Below, piece by piece: positions 42,668-51,512 of a stretch of DNA of 64,000 nt. The stretch lies in contig NZ_CP076457.1 in the NCBI RefSeq assembly GCF_018866325.1, forward strand, positions 5,615,001-5,679,000. Direction: 5' to 3'. Below the pieces are notes generated by a model that saw only the letters and a program-made list of their open reading frames with translations, had not been told where the DNA came from and ran no database searches. The position numbers and the translations under genes are program-made. How positions within the stretch are numbered: the stretch's first letter is position 1; every line of letters starts with the position of its first letter. Source of the DNA: Streptomyces sp. YPW6. GTDB lineage: Bacteria; Actinomycetota; Actinomycetes; Streptomycetales; Streptomycetaceae.

Positions 42668-43876
42668 TCAGCCGTCCCGCTCGCCGGAAATACCACGGTG
42701 GCATGTGCTGTCGGTGCTCGCACAGCTGACCGATCCGTACGCTCCGACGCCGATCGCGGCGAAGTTGTCGAGGCTCTCGGTGCCCGGTTCGAAGTAGCCG
42801 CTGTGCCCGGCGGCCCCGGCCGCCGAGACGATCCGCGCACCGAACGCGGGGTCGACCGGGTCGGCCCCGTGGCCGATCCCGCCGAACTCCAGGTGCGGCA
42901 CGTCCCCGATCCAGTCGTCCCCGTCCCGCGTCGCCCAGATCCGGGCGCCGGTCTCCAGCTGGCCGGCGTCGGCGGCCCGCATCCCGGGGCTGCCCGCGAC
43001 CGCGATGTCGGCCACCCGGCCGGGGGTCCGGTGCGCGGCCACCCCGCACACCACGGAGCCGTAGCTGTGGCAGAACAGCGAGACCTTGGAGGTGCCGGGC
43101 AGCGCGCCGACCATCGCGTTCAGCCGCACCGCGCCGTCGGACGCCAGTCCGCCCAGCGCCGCGTCCACGCCGAGACCGGCCGGGGCGGTGTAGTCGGCCC
43201 ACGCGATGACCGCCGTACGGGTGCCGGGCGAGGCCGAGCGCTCCGCCCCGTACAGCGACTCGGCCATCCCGACGGGGGCCGCGTAGCGGCGCTTGCTGCG
43301 TTCCAGGGTCAGCAGATGGGTGTCGACGCCCGGGACGACGACACTGACCCGGGCCGCCCGGTCGAGATCGCCGAACACCTCGGCCGCCCGGCCCTTCCCG
43401 GACGGGTCGAACGCCAGGATCTGCCGGTCGCCCCTGAGCAGCGACCGGAACCGGTGGAAGCGGGCCCGAGCCTCCTCACGCCCGTCCGGTGACAGCCTCT
43501 CGTCGTGCGCCCGCGCCTTCTCCGCGGCCATCGCCCGTCCGAGGGCCACCCGGTTGGCGTGGTAGCGCAGGGTGACCGGCGCGCCGTTCAGGTTCCCCAC
43601 CACGGACGGGTACTTGTCCGCGAGCGCGAACCGCTGACCCGAGGTGAGCGTGGCGAAGAAGTGGCCGAGCCGGTAGGCGGAGGCGTCGGCCTCCGGCAGC
43701 GCATGGCCCGCTATCCGGTCCCGCGCCCAGGCGGCGAGCGCCAGCTCGCGCTCCCCGCCGGCCTGCTGATCACGTACGGCGCTCCAGCCCGTCGTCCCCA
43801 GCATCACGAACACCACCGCTACAGCGAGCAGCGCGCGCCATGCGGTCAACGTGGGGGAGGTGTCGAAGGAAGTCAC
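42668..43876 (-). CDS. Secreted alpha/beta hydrolase (DUF1023-like), paralogue
   Basis: 402 aa from the GTG at 43876; the ATG at 43933 is possible but adds a hydrophobic piece with no ribosome site. N-terminal signal or anchor helix (LTAWRALLAVAVVFVMLGTTGW), helical region with PSVVGNLNGAPVTLRYHANRVALG, then the hydrolase domain VSVVVPGVDTHLL, CHSYGSVVCGVAAHRTPG, AGSPGMRAADA, GHSGYFEPGTESL. It shares nearly all motifs with the hydrolase at 37754-38977 but has no repeat tail and an extra segment near residues 115-150. Three Cys residues end the protein. Confidence 0.85.
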   Translation of the reverse strand: MTSFDTSPTLTAWRALLAVAVVFVMLGTTGWSAVRDQQAGGERELALAAWARDRIAGHALPEADASAYRLGHFFATLTSGQRFALADKYPSVVGNLNGAPVTLRYHANRVALGRAMAAEKARAHDERLSPDGREEARARFHRFRSLLRGDRQILAFDPSGKGRAAEVFGDLDRAARVSVVVPGVDTHLLTLERSKRRYAAPVGMAESLYGAERSASPGTRTAVIAWADYTAPAGLGVDAALGGLASDGAVRLNAMVGALPGTSKVSLFCHSYGSVVCGVAAHRTPGRVADIAVAGSPGMRAADAGQLETGARIWATRDGDDWIGDVPHLEFGGIGHGADPVDPAFGARIVSAAGAAGHSGYFEPGTESLDNFAAIGVGAYGSVSCASTDSTCHRGISGERDG

Positions 43877-43962
43877 TCCGGCACACCCTAGGAGACGCGC
43901 GGCGGCGACCGTGATCCAGGTGAGCCACATCACCCGTCCGCGAAGGATTCACCCCGGGTTCA

Positions 43963-44667
43963 TCACGGAGGGTCACCGACGCCCCGCGGCCGTAGCTCGA
44001 CTGGCGGCAGGTCCTGGCGCTCCCGCCAGTCGCGGGCGAGGGCCGGGACGAGCTGGTCGAGATACTCCTCGGTCAGATCCCGCAGCGCCTCCACGCTCGG
44101 ATCGCCTGCCTGCCCCCACAGCTGGCCGGTCACCCGCATCACCCCGGAGAACGCGGCGACCGCCACCCGAGGGCGGGGATCCCGCTCCACGTCCAGCCCC
44201 TCGCGCTCCGCGATCAGCCGGGCGGTCTGGTTCTCCAGGGCGATGTTGCGCCGGATGTGGGCGGCGAGCAGGGAGGGGGTCGACTCGATCATCTGGTAGG
44301 TCCGCATGTGGAGGTCGACGGTGATGACCTCCTCGATCGCCTCGCCGATGCTCCCCCACGCGCACAGCACCGCCCGGCGCATGGCCTCGAAGGGCGCTTC
44401 GTGCGCGGGGCGCCGGCGCAGCTCCTCGGCGAAACGGGTCTCGACCACCTCCTGCACGGCGAAGGTGGGGTCCTCCTTGCTCGCGAAGTAGCGGAAGAAG
44501 GTGCGCTGGGAGACCTCCACCGCGTCGACGATCTCGTCGACGGTGGTGCGTTCGTACCCCTGGGTGGTGAACAGTTCGAGGGCGGCGCGCAACAAGGCGT
44601 CCCGGGTGCGCTGCTTCTTGCGTTCGCGCAGTCCGGGTCGGGGCTCGACTGTCTGCCCGTCGGTCAC
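43963..44667 (-). CDS. TetR-family repressor
   Basis: 234 aa from the GTG at 44667, with GAGGG 9 nt upstream; an ATG at 44706 is an alternative. HTH (about 20-65): TRDALLRAALELFTTQGYERTTVDEIVDAVEVSQRTFFRYFASKE. The C-terminal ligand domain includes MRTYQMIESTPSLLAAHIRRNIALENQTARLIAEREGLD. Divergent from a 14-helix MFS exporter gene, the classic TetR-exporter layout, so it probably represses both genes and responds to the exported compound. Confidence 0.92.
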   Translation of the reverse strand: MTDGQTVEPRPGLRERKKQRTRDALLRAALELFTTQGYERTTVDEIVDAVEVSQRTFFRYFASKEDPTFAVQEVVETRFAEELRRRPAHEAPFEAMRRAVLCAWGSIGEAIEEVITVDLHMRTYQMIESTPSLLAAHIRRNIALENQTARLIAEREGLDVERDPRPRVAVAAFSGVMRVTGQLWGQAGDPSVEALRDLTEEYLDQLVPALARDWRERQDLPPVELRPRGVGDPP

Positions 44668-44730
44668 GTACAGGTCCCTCTTTTCCGTGTTTGTCCAGCT
44701 CACCATACCTGTGAGTGACCTGTGAGCTAC

Positions 44731-44793
44731 GTGACAGTTACTGACTTGTGAATCGGATTGTCAACTGTCAGAGACTGTCACTAGTCTCGGTGT
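44731..44793. promoter_or_regulatory. Overlapping divergent promoters with TetR-type operator
   Basis: GTGACAGT (44731-44738) and ACTGTCAC (44774-44781) are inverted copies, with a further ACTGTCA at 44764-44770. TTGTCA (44758-44763, plus) and TTGACA (44764-44759, minus) are overlapping -35 elements. On the plus strand TAGTCT (44782-44787) follows at 18 bp, and the predicted start is the A of the exporter ATG at 44794, so its mRNA is probably leaderless. Confidence 0.6.
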
Positions 44794-46413
44794 ATGACTA
44801 GTCAGACCACTGTCGAGAAGGCGCCGCGGGAGCCCGAGGACAACGCCGGACCCGCCCCGGCCAAGGGGCTTCGCGGCCACCCCTGGCTGACCCTCTTCGC
44901 CGTCGCCATCGGCGTCATGATGGTCGCCCTCGACGGCACCATCGTCGCCATCGCGAACCCCGCGATCCAGCGTGACCTCGGCGCCTCGCTCGCCGACGTC
45001 CAGTGGATCACCAACGGCTATCTCCTCGCTCTCGCCGTCGCCCTGATCACCGCGGGCAAGCTGGGCGACCGCTTCGGCCACCGTCAGACCTTCCTCGTCG
45101 GCATCGCGGGCTTCGCCCTCGCCTCCGGCGCCATCGGCCTCTCCACGGAGATCTCCCTGGTCATCCTCTTCCGTGTGCTCCAGGGCCTCTTCGGCGCCCT
45201 GCTCATGCCGGCCGCGCTCGGTCTGCTGCGCGCCACCTTCCCCGCCGAGAAGCTGAACATGGCGATCGGCATCTGGGGCATGGTCATCGGGGCGTCCACC
45301 GCGGGCGGCCCGATCGCCGGCGGTCTGCTCGTCGAGCACGTCAGCTGGCAGTCGGTCTTCTTCATCAACGTGCCGGTCGGCATCGTGGCGCTCGCCTTCG
45401 GCCTGGTGATCCTCAAGGACCACCGTGCCGCCAACGCGCCGCGCTCCTTCGACATCCTCGGCATCATCCTGCTCTCCGGCGCGATGTTCGCCCTCATCTG
45501 GGGCATCATCAAGGCCGGTGAGTCCTGGGGCTGGGGCGACGCGCGGACCTGGGCCTGGCTGGCCTCCGCCGTCGCGCTCTTCATCGCCTTCGGCCGCTGG
45601 GAGAACCGCGTCCGCGAGCCGCTCGTCCCGCTGGGGATGTTCCGCTCCATCCCGTTGACGGCCGGTGTCGTCCTCATGACGCTGATGGCCTTCGCCTTCA
45701 TGGGCGGCCTCTTCTTCGTGACGTTCTTCCTCCAGGGTGTCCACGGACTCAGCCCGGTCGACAGCGGTCTGCACCTGCTGCCGCTGACCGCCATGATGAT
45801 CGTCTCCTCGCCGGTCGCCGGCCTGCTGATCACCAAGTTCGGCCCGCGCGTCCCGCTGGTCGGCGGCATGGTCTGCACGGCCACCGCGATGTTCGGCATG
45901 ACCACGCTCACCGAGTCCACCGGCACCCTGACCATGTCCCTCTGGTTCGCCCTGCTCGGCTGCGGGCTCGCCCCGGTCATGGTCGGTGCCACCGAGGTCA
46001 TCGTCGGCAACGCCCCCATGGAGCTGTCCGGTGTGGCCGGCGGTCTCCAGCAGTCGGCCATGCAGGTCGGCGGCGCGCTCGGCACCGCCGTCCTCGGCGC
46101 CGTCATGTCCTCCAAGGTCAGTGCCGACTTCGCGGACAACTGGGCCGGTGCGGGCCTGCCCGGCTCCCCCGACCCGAAGCTGGAGGAGGCCGCGGAGTTC
46201 GGCATGGTCCCGGCCGACGCGCTCTCCCAGGCCCCCGGCATGACGCCGGACATCGTCGACCGCATCGGCGGGGTCATCCACGACACCTTCATGTCCGGCA
46301 TGGGCCTGGCCTTCACCGTCGCGGGCAGTGTCGCGGTCGTCGCCGCCCTCGTCGCCACCCTCACCAAGCGCGGCGAGAACGCCGAGGCGGGCGCAGGCGT
46401 CGGTCACATCTGA
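44794..46413 (+). CDS. MFS multidrug exporter, DHA2 (EmrB/QacA) type
   Basis: 539 aa, 14 predicted membrane helices. MFS motifs: LDGTIVAIANPAIQRDLGAS (motif D1), GKLGDRFGHRQTFLVG (motif A), LFRVLQGLFGALLMPAALGLL (motif B), GIWGMVIGASTAGGPIAGGLLVEHVSWQSVFFINVPVG (motif C, the antiporter signature). A proton-driven drug exporter is expected. No ribosome site precedes the ATG. The adjacent TetR is the likely regulator; the substrate is unknown. Confidence 0.93.
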   Translation: MTSQTTVEKAPREPEDNAGPAPAKGLRGHPWLTLFAVAIGVMMVALDGTIVAIANPAIQRDLGASLADVQWITNGYLLALAVALITAGKLGDRFGHRQTFLVGIAGFALASGAIGLSTEISLVILFRVLQGLFGALLMPAALGLLRATFPAEKLNMAIGIWGMVIGASTAGGPIAGGLLVEHVSWQSVFFINVPVGIVALAFGLVILKDHRAANAPRSFDILGIILLSGAMFALIWGIIKAGESWGWGDARTWAWLASAVALFIAFGRWENRVREPLVPLGMFRSIPLTAGVVLMTLMAFAFMGGLFFVTFFLQGVHGLSPVDSGLHLLPLTAMMIVSSPVAGLLITKFGPRVPLVGGMVCTATAMFGMTTLTESTGTLTMSLWFALLGCGLAPVMVGATEVIVGNAPMELSGVAGGLQQSAMQVGGALGTAVLGAVMSSKVSADFADNWAGAGLPGSPDPKLEEAAEFGMVPADALSQAPGMTPDIVDRIGGVIHDTFMSGMGLAFTVAGSVAVVAALVATLTKRGENAEAGAGVGHI

Positions 46414-46457
46414 GGCACCCCGCACGACGGCACGGACCGTCAACACAGCGCAGGTCA

Positions 46458-46489
46458 CAGCCCCGCCGAATCCTTTCGGCGGGGCTGTC
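46458..46489 (+). terminator. Hairpin after MFS gene
   Basis: ACAGCCCCGCCG and its exact complement form a 12-bp stem with an 8-nt loop, 45 bp after the stop. Confidence 0.8.
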
Positions 46490-46595
46490 GCCTATCAGGG
46501 TGGAGCGCCCCCGACCCTCTTCCGGACCCCTGGTCCGGTGACGCAGAGTGAGCACCGCAAGCACAACACCGACCAACCACGGGGGTTGATCCAGC

Positions 46596-47120
46596 ATGCG
46601 TACGAATCCCGGCCGCACGAACCTGACGCGTACGGCTGTCCTCACGGCCGTTCTGGCCTTCTCCGCAGTCGTTCCCCAGGCCCTGGCCCAGGACCGGGCG
46701 GCAGCACCCCAGGACCGGGCGGCAGCGCCCCAGGACCGGGCGGCAGCGCCCCAGGACCGGGCGGCAGCGCCCCAGGACCGGGCGGCGGTGACCCGGGACG
46801 GGGCGGCCTCGGTCCCCGAGCGGCCCCGGGGCGTCGCTCTCGGAGCCTGCGAGGCGGGCCGGCTCTGCCTCTGGAAGAAGCCCGACTTCACCGGGGCCCG
46901 CCACACCTTCGAGCTCGCCGACACCGACATCGAGAGCTGCGTCCCGCTGCCCCGGGGCGGCGACGCCCAGTCCCTCGCCAACCGCACCGGGCGGCCCGTC
47001 ACCACCTACCAGTCCGCCGAGTGCGCGGAGACCGGGGAGTTCGAGACGTACCCGGGCGGGGGCACCTGGACGCCCCGGTCGCCGTACCAGGTCCGTGCCT
47101 TCAAGATCTGGGAGAACTGA
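46596..47120 (+). CDS. Secreted peptidase-inhibitor I36-like protein with N-terminal repeats
   Basis: 174 aa. Signal peptide (1-31, ending QALA), a tandem QDRAAAP repeat (about 32-66), then a beta/gamma-crystallin-like I36 domain (about 80-174) with CEAGRLCLWKKPDFTGARHTFE, paired cysteines (CEAG/CLW, SCVPL, AECAE) and a C-terminal YQVRAFKIWEN. The family includes the Streptomyces metalloprotease inhibitor SMPI. The presence of a true inhibitor loop cannot be judged. It stands alone between terminators. Confidence 0.87.
   Translation: MRTNPGRTNLTRTAVLTAVLAFSAVVPQALAQDRAAAPQDRAAAPQDRAAAPQDRAAAPQDRAAVTRDGAASVPERPRGVALGACEAGRLCLWKKPDFTGARHTFELADTDIESCVPLPRGGDAQSLANRTGRPVTTYQSAECAETGEFETYPGGGTWTPRSPYQVRAFKIWEN
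46689..46790. repeat. 21-bp minisatellite encoding QDRAAAP
   Basis: Five near-identical copies of CAGGACCGGGCGGCAGCGCCC (21 bp) in frame between the signal peptide and the folded domain. Only one or two bases differ among copies, so the expansion looks recent. Confidence 0.85.
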
Positions 47121-47174
47121 GCCGCGACACGCGAGGAGGCCACGTGAAGGGCCCGTGTGCAGGGCCCACGCGAA

Positions 47175-47204
47175 GGGGCGGTGACGCGAGCGCGTCACCG
47201 CCCC
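47175..47204. terminator. Hairpin between convergent genes
   Basis: GGGGCGGTGACGC and GCGTCACCGCCCC make a perfect 13-bp stem with a 4-nt loop, 27 bp beyond the aceE stop. It can serve both the inhibitor gene and aceE. Confidence 0.8.
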
Positions 47205-47230
47205 GGAGAGCCCGTTTCCGGACGACCGCC

Positions 47231-49963
47231 CTACGCGTCGCCGCCCGCCGCGCCCGGATCGGCCGCGGCCACGTCCAGGAGCTCGTAACGGTCGAGGGCC
47301 TTCTTCAGGGCCGACCGGTCGACCTTGCCCTCCTTGGCCAGCTCGGTCAGTACCGCCAGCACGATCGACTGCGCGTCGATGTGGAAGAACCGGCGGGCCG
47401 CACCCCGCGTGTCCGCGAAGCCGAAGCCGTCCGCGCCCAGCGACTGGTAGGCGCCCGGCACCCAGCGCGCGATCTGGTCGGGCACCGAACGCATCCAGTC
47501 CGAGACCGCCACGAACGGGCCCTGGGCCCCTTCGAGCTTCCTGGTCACGTACGGGACGCGCTGCTCCTCCTCCGGGTGCAGGAGGTTGTGGCGCTCCACG
47601 TCCACCGCGTCGCGGCGCAGCTCGTTCCAGGAGGTCGCCGACCAGACGTCCGCCTTGACGTTCCACTCGTCCGCGAGGATCCTCTGCGCCTCCAGGGCCC
47701 AGGGGACCGCCACGCCGGACGCCATGATCTGGGCCGGGATCTCCCCCTTCTCGCCGGTGGAGAAGCGGTGGATGCCCTTGAGGATGCCCTCGACGTCCAC
47801 GTCCTCCGGCTCGGCCGGGTGCTGGATCGGCTCGTTGTAGACGGTGAGGTAGTAGAAGACGTCCTCGTTCGCCTCGCCGTACATCCGGCGCAGCCCGTCC
47901 TGCATGATGTGCGCGATCTCGAACCCGAAGGCCGGGTCGTACGCGACACAGGCCGGGTTCGTCGAGGCGAGCAGCTGCGAGTGGCCGTCCGCGTGCTGGA
48001 GGCCCTCACCGGTCAGCGTGGTGCGGCCGGCGGTCGCACCCAGCACGAAGCCGCGCGAGAGCTGGTCGGCCATCTGCCAGAACTGGTCGCCGGTCCGCTG
48101 GAACCCGAACATCGAGTAGAAGACGTAGACCGGGATCAGCGGCTCGCCGTGCGTGGCGTACGCCGAACCGGCCGCGATCAGCGAGGCCGTGCAGCCCGCC
48201 TCCGAGATGCCGTCGTGCAGCATCTGGCCCGTGGGGGACTCCTTGTACGCGAGCAGCAGCTCCCGGTCGACCGCCTCGTACTGCTGGCCCAGCGGGTTGT
48301 AGATCTTCGCACTCGGGAAGAAAGCGTCCATGCCGAAGGTGCGGTACTCGTCGGGGGCGATCAGCACGAACCGCTTGCCGATCTCCTTGTCCCGCATGAG
48401 GTCCTTCAGGATGCGGACGAACGCCATGGTGGTGGCGATCGACTGCGAACCCGAGCCCTTCTTCGCGGCCGCGTACGTCTTGTCCGCGGGCTGCGGCAGC
48501 GGCTTCGCACGGACCACCCGGGTCGGGACGTAACCGCCCAGACTCTGCCGGCGGTCGTGCATGTACTGGATCTCCTCCGAGTCGCGGCCCGGGTGGTAGT
48601 AGGGCGGGTAGCCCTCGTCCAGCTGCTTGTCCGTGATCGGGATGTGCAGGCGGTCCCGGAAGCGCTTGAGGTCCTCGACCGTGAGCTTCTTCATCTGGTG
48701 GGTCGCGTTGCGGCCCTCGAAGTTCGGCCCCAGCGTCCAGCCCTTGACCGTCTGCGCCAGGATGACCGTCGGCTGGCCCTTGTGGGCCTTGGCCGCCGCG
48801 TAGGCCGCGTACACCTTGCGGTGGTCGTGACCGCCGCGGCCCAGGTGCAGGATCTGCTGGTCGGACATGTCCTTGACCATGTCCCGCAGCCGTGGGTCGT
48901 CGCCGAAGAAGTGCTCGCGGATGTACGCGCCGGTCTCCGTGGCGTACGTCTGGAACTGCCCGTCCGGCGTGGTGTTCAGCTTGTTGACCAGGATGCCCGT
49001 GCGGTCCTGCGCCAGCAGCGGGTCCCAGGAGCGGTCCCAGACCAGCTTGATGACGTTCCAGCCGGCGCCCCGGAACTGCGACTCCAGCTCCTGGATGATC
49101 TTGCCGTTGCCGCGCACCGGGCCGTCGAGCCGCTGGAGGTTGCAGTTGACGACGAAGGTCAGGTTGTCCAGGCCCTCGCGGGCCGCGATGGAGAGCTGGC
49201 CCAGCGACTCAGGCTCGTCCATCTCGCCGTCGCCCAGATAGGCCCAGACGTGCGACGCGGAGGTGTCGGCGATCCCGCGCGCCTCCATGTAGCGGTTCAT
49301 CCGGGCCTGGTAGATCGCACCGAGCGGGCCGAGGCCCATCGAGACGGTCGGGAACTCCCAGAAGTCCGGCATCAGCCGCGGGTGCGGATAGCTGGACAGC
49401 CCGTTCGGAGCCTTCGACTTCTCCTGGCGGAACGCGTCGAGCTGCGCCTCGCTCAGCCGGTCCAGCAGGAACGCGCGGGCGTAGATCCCCGGGGACGCGT
49501 GCCCCTGGAAGAAGATCTGGTCACCGCCGTCGCCCTGGTCCTTGCCCCGGAAGAAGTGGTTGAAGCCCACGTCGTACAGCGAGGCGGAGGAGGCGAACGT
49601 GGCGATGTGCCCGCCGACGCCGATCCCGGGACGCTGGGCGCGCGAGACCATCACGGCGGCGTTCCAGCGGGTCGCGTTGAGGACCTTGCGCTCGATCTCC
49701 TCGTCGCCCGGGAAGAACGGCTCGTCCTTCGTGGCGATCGTGTTCACGTAGTCCGTGCTGCGCATCTCCGGCACGGCGACACGCTTCTCCCGCGCGCGCT
49801 CGATGAGCCGGAGCATCAGATAGCGGGCCCGCTCACGGCCGCGCTCGTCGACGGCGGCGTCGAGGGAGTCGAGCCATTCCCGGGTCTCCTCGGGATCGAA
49901 ATCCGGGACCTGGCTCGGAAGGCCGCCAATGATGATCGGGTTGCGATCTGATCCGGAAGCCAC
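47231..49963 (-). CDS. aceE: Pyruvate dehydrogenase E1 component (homodimeric AceE)
   Basis: 910 aa, GTG start with AAGGAAC 4 nt upstream, full family length. ThDP motif GDGEMDEPESLGQLSIAAREGLDNLTFVVNCN (about 240-272), with GHIATFASSASLYDVGFNHFF and the pyrimidine-side block VYVFYSMFGFQRTGDQFWQMADQLSRGFVLGATAGRTTLTGEGLQHADGHS near 610-660. Decarboxylates pyruvate and acetylates the E2 lipoyl groups, feeding acetyl-CoA to the TCA cycle and to FAS. The E2 gene is not adjacent, as usual in Streptomyces. A TGACA-ACTC-TGTCA palindrome lies 67-80 bp upstream of the start. Confidence 0.97.
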   Translation of the reverse strand: MASGSDRNPIIIGGLPSQVPDFDPEETREWLDSLDAAVDERGRERARYLMLRLIERAREKRVAVPEMRSTDYVNTIATKDEPFFPGDEEIERKVLNATRWNAAVMVSRAQRPGIGVGGHIATFASSASLYDVGFNHFFRGKDQGDGGDQIFFQGHASPGIYARAFLLDRLSEAQLDAFRQEKSKAPNGLSSYPHPRLMPDFWEFPTVSMGLGPLGAIYQARMNRYMEARGIADTSASHVWAYLGDGEMDEPESLGQLSIAAREGLDNLTFVVNCNLQRLDGPVRGNGKIIQELESQFRGAGWNVIKLVWDRSWDPLLAQDRTGILVNKLNTTPDGQFQTYATETGAYIREHFFGDDPRLRDMVKDMSDQQILHLGRGGHDHRKVYAAYAAAKAHKGQPTVILAQTVKGWTLGPNFEGRNATHQMKKLTVEDLKRFRDRLHIPITDKQLDEGYPPYYHPGRDSEEIQYMHDRRQSLGGYVPTRVVRAKPLPQPADKTYAAAKKGSGSQSIATTMAFVRILKDLMRDKEIGKRFVLIAPDEYRTFGMDAFFPSAKIYNPLGQQYEAVDRELLLAYKESPTGQMLHDGISEAGCTASLIAAGSAYATHGEPLIPVYVFYSMFGFQRTGDQFWQMADQLSRGFVLGATAGRTTLTGEGLQHADGHSQLLASTNPACVAYDPAFGFEIAHIMQDGLRRMYGEANEDVFYYLTVYNEPIQHPAEPEDVDVEGILKGIHRFSTGEKGEIPAQIMASGVAVPWALEAQRILADEWNVKADVWSATSWNELRRDAVDVERHNLLHPEEEQRVPYVTRKLEGAQGPFVAVSDWMRSVPDQIARWVPGAYQSLGADGFGFADTRGAARRFFHIDAQSIVLAVLTELAKEGKVDRSALKKALDRYELLDVAAADPGAAGGDA

Positions 49964-50475
49964 ACTGTTCCTTCGCTGTTCGGTGGTGCTCTACGGGGCT
50001 GTTGCGGGGAACGTGCCCCCAGACAGCTCTGACAACTCTGTCAACTCTGTGCGCGCCGACTCCATCGTGCTACCGCGAGGGCCCGAACGTCATCTCTACC
50101 GAGGGGTAACCCCTCGGTTCGAAAAACTCGTCCACGGGGCACGAGTGTGGGCAGTACGCGGCTGGGTACGGGCAAACCGCAACCTTACGCCCAAGGCGTC
50201 CAAGTGTTCCCAAAGGCTGTTCGACTCCTATTGGCGGAGCGAAACCGCATAAGCTGAGGAAGGACGTAAACGGATGGAGCGATCCGGGGCAGGCCCCGGG
50301 AAGCCGCCGGAGAGACATGCCGGAACTTGCGGTGACGTGGCAGGGAACGTCACCGTATAGGCGGTCTCGCACGCTGGGTACTTGCGCGATTCGCCGGGCC
50401 CGTGTGGACTACGGCCTACGCCCCGCGCACGCGCGTGGCTGAGCATTTTCCGAAGACATGATCAGGAGGCAACCC
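49964..50475. other. Divergent intergenic region aceE / DUF3052
   Basis: 512 bp without a supported gene. Besides the aceE palindrome it holds a perfect hairpin ACCGAGGGG-TAA-CCCCTCGGT (50098-50118) and a second one, GGTGACGT...ACGTCACC (50331-50354). Either could be an operator or part of a 5' leader for the DUF3052 gene. Short open frames here have no ribosome site or coding bias. Confidence 0.5.
50030..50043 (-). promoter_or_regulatory. Palindrome in aceE promoter region
   Basis: TGACA-ACTC-TGTCA, within three tandem CTCTGxCA steps (50027-50048). On the minus strand TTGACAGAG gives a -35-like TTGACA. A regulator of pyruvate dehydrogenase could bind here; the protein is unknown. Confidence 0.45.
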
Positions 50476-50913
50476 GTGAGCGCGACCGCGGACCACGCGG
50501 AGGAGCGGACCAACCCGGCGGCACGCCTGGGGTTCGAGCCCGGACAGGTGGTCCAGGAGATCGGCTACGACGACGACGTCGAGCTGGAGCTCCGTGAGGG
50601 CATTGAGGCCACGACCGGCCAGGAACTCGTCGACGAGGACTACGACGACGTCGCAGACGTCGTCCTGCTCTGGTTCCGTGACGAGGACGGCGACCTTACG
50701 GACGCGCTGGTGGATGCCATCGGTCTGATCGAGGACGGCGGGATGGTCTGGCTGATGACGCCGAAGACCGGCCGTGACGGATACGTCGAACCGAGCGACA
50801 TCAATGAGGCCGCCCAGACGGCCGGGCTCGCCCAGACCAAGAGCATCAGCGCGGGCAAGGACTGGACGGGCAGCCGTCTGGCCACTCCCAAGGGGGCCAA
50901 GGCCAAGCGCTGA
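50476..50913 (+). CDS. DUF3052 family protein
   Basis: 145 aa from the GTG at 50476, AGGAGG 6 nt upstream (an ATG at 50458 lies before that site). Small acidic soluble actinobacterial family: RLGFEPGQVVQEIGYDDDVELELREGIEATTGQELVDEDYDDVADVVLLWFRDEDGDL, MVWLMTPKTGRDGYVEPSDINEAAQTAGL. The fold resembles a Rossmann-like half. In S. coelicolor the gene also neighbours aceE, from memory. Function unknown. Confidence 0.92.
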   Translation: MSATADHAEERTNPAARLGFEPGQVVQEIGYDDDVELELREGIEATTGQELVDEDYDDVADVVLLWFRDEDGDLTDALVDAIGLIEDGGMVWLMTPKTGRDGYVEPSDINEAAQTAGLAQTKSISAGKDWTGSRLATPKGAKAKR

Positions 50914-50935
50914 ACCGCTCTCCGTACCACCCCGG

Positions 50936-50971
50936 GGCCCTCACGGGCGCAGACGCACCCGTGAGGGCCTT
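50936..50971 (+). terminator. Hairpin after DUF3052 gene
   Basis: GGCCCTCACGGG and CCCGTGAGGGCC form a perfect 12-bp stem with a 10-nt loop and end with TTCG. Confidence 0.8.
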
Positions 50972-51053
50972 CGTACGCCCGCGAGCGGGCTGCGTAGGGT
51001 GGGAGCCACCCGGACGGCCCCCGCCCGGGAAGCGGAGAAGGGATGCGTGTTCC

Positions 51054-51512
51054 ATGACGATCGAGGTCGGCAGCCAGGCCCCGGACTTCCAGCTCAAGGA
51101 CAACCACGGCAGGACCGTGCGGCTGTCGGAGTTCCGCGGTGAGAAGAACGTGGTGCTGGTGTTCTACCCGTTCGCCTTCACCGGCGTCTGCACCGGGGAG
51201 CTGTGCGCGCTCCGCGACGAGCTGCCCCGCTTCGAGAACGAGAGCACCCAGCTTCTCGCCGTCTCCAACGACTCCATCCACACCCTGCGCGTCTTCGCCG
51301 AGCAGGAGGGTCTCGAGTACCCGCTGCTGTCCGACTTCTGGCCGCACGGGGAGACCTCGCGGGCCTACGGGGTCTTCGACGAGGACAAGGGCTGCGCGGT
51401 GCGCGGCACCTTCGTCATCGACAAGGAGGGCGCCGTCCGCTGGAGCGTCGTCAACGGCCTCCCGGACGCCCGTGACCTGAAGGACTACGTCAAGGCGCTC
51501 GAAGCGCTCTGA
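51054..51512 (+). CDS. AhpE-like peroxiredoxin
   Basis: 152 aa from the ATG at 51054, with GGAGAAGGGA upstream. Thioredoxin-fold Prx: PFAFTGVCTGELC holds the peroxidatic Cys46 in the PxxxTxxC motif and a second Cys51 nearby; the Arg of the active site is in YGVFDEDKGCAVRGTFVIDKEG. It most resembles AhpE (one-Cys type) of mycobacteria. Reduces peroxides with mycothiol or mycoredoxin as likely partners. It stands alone after the DUF3052 terminator. Confidence 0.92.
   Translation: MTIEVGSQAPDFQLKDNHGRTVRLSEFRGEKNVVLVFYPFAFTGVCTGELCALRDELPRFENESTQLLAVSNDSIHTLRVFAEQEGLEYPLLSDFWPHGETSRAYGVFDEDKGCAVRGTFVIDKEGAVRWSVVNGLPDARDLKDYVKALEAL

Noticed and set aside
46328..49951. 1207-aa plus-strand frame opposite aceE
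   Set aside because: Antisense of aceE; high Arg/Leu/Val shadow composition.
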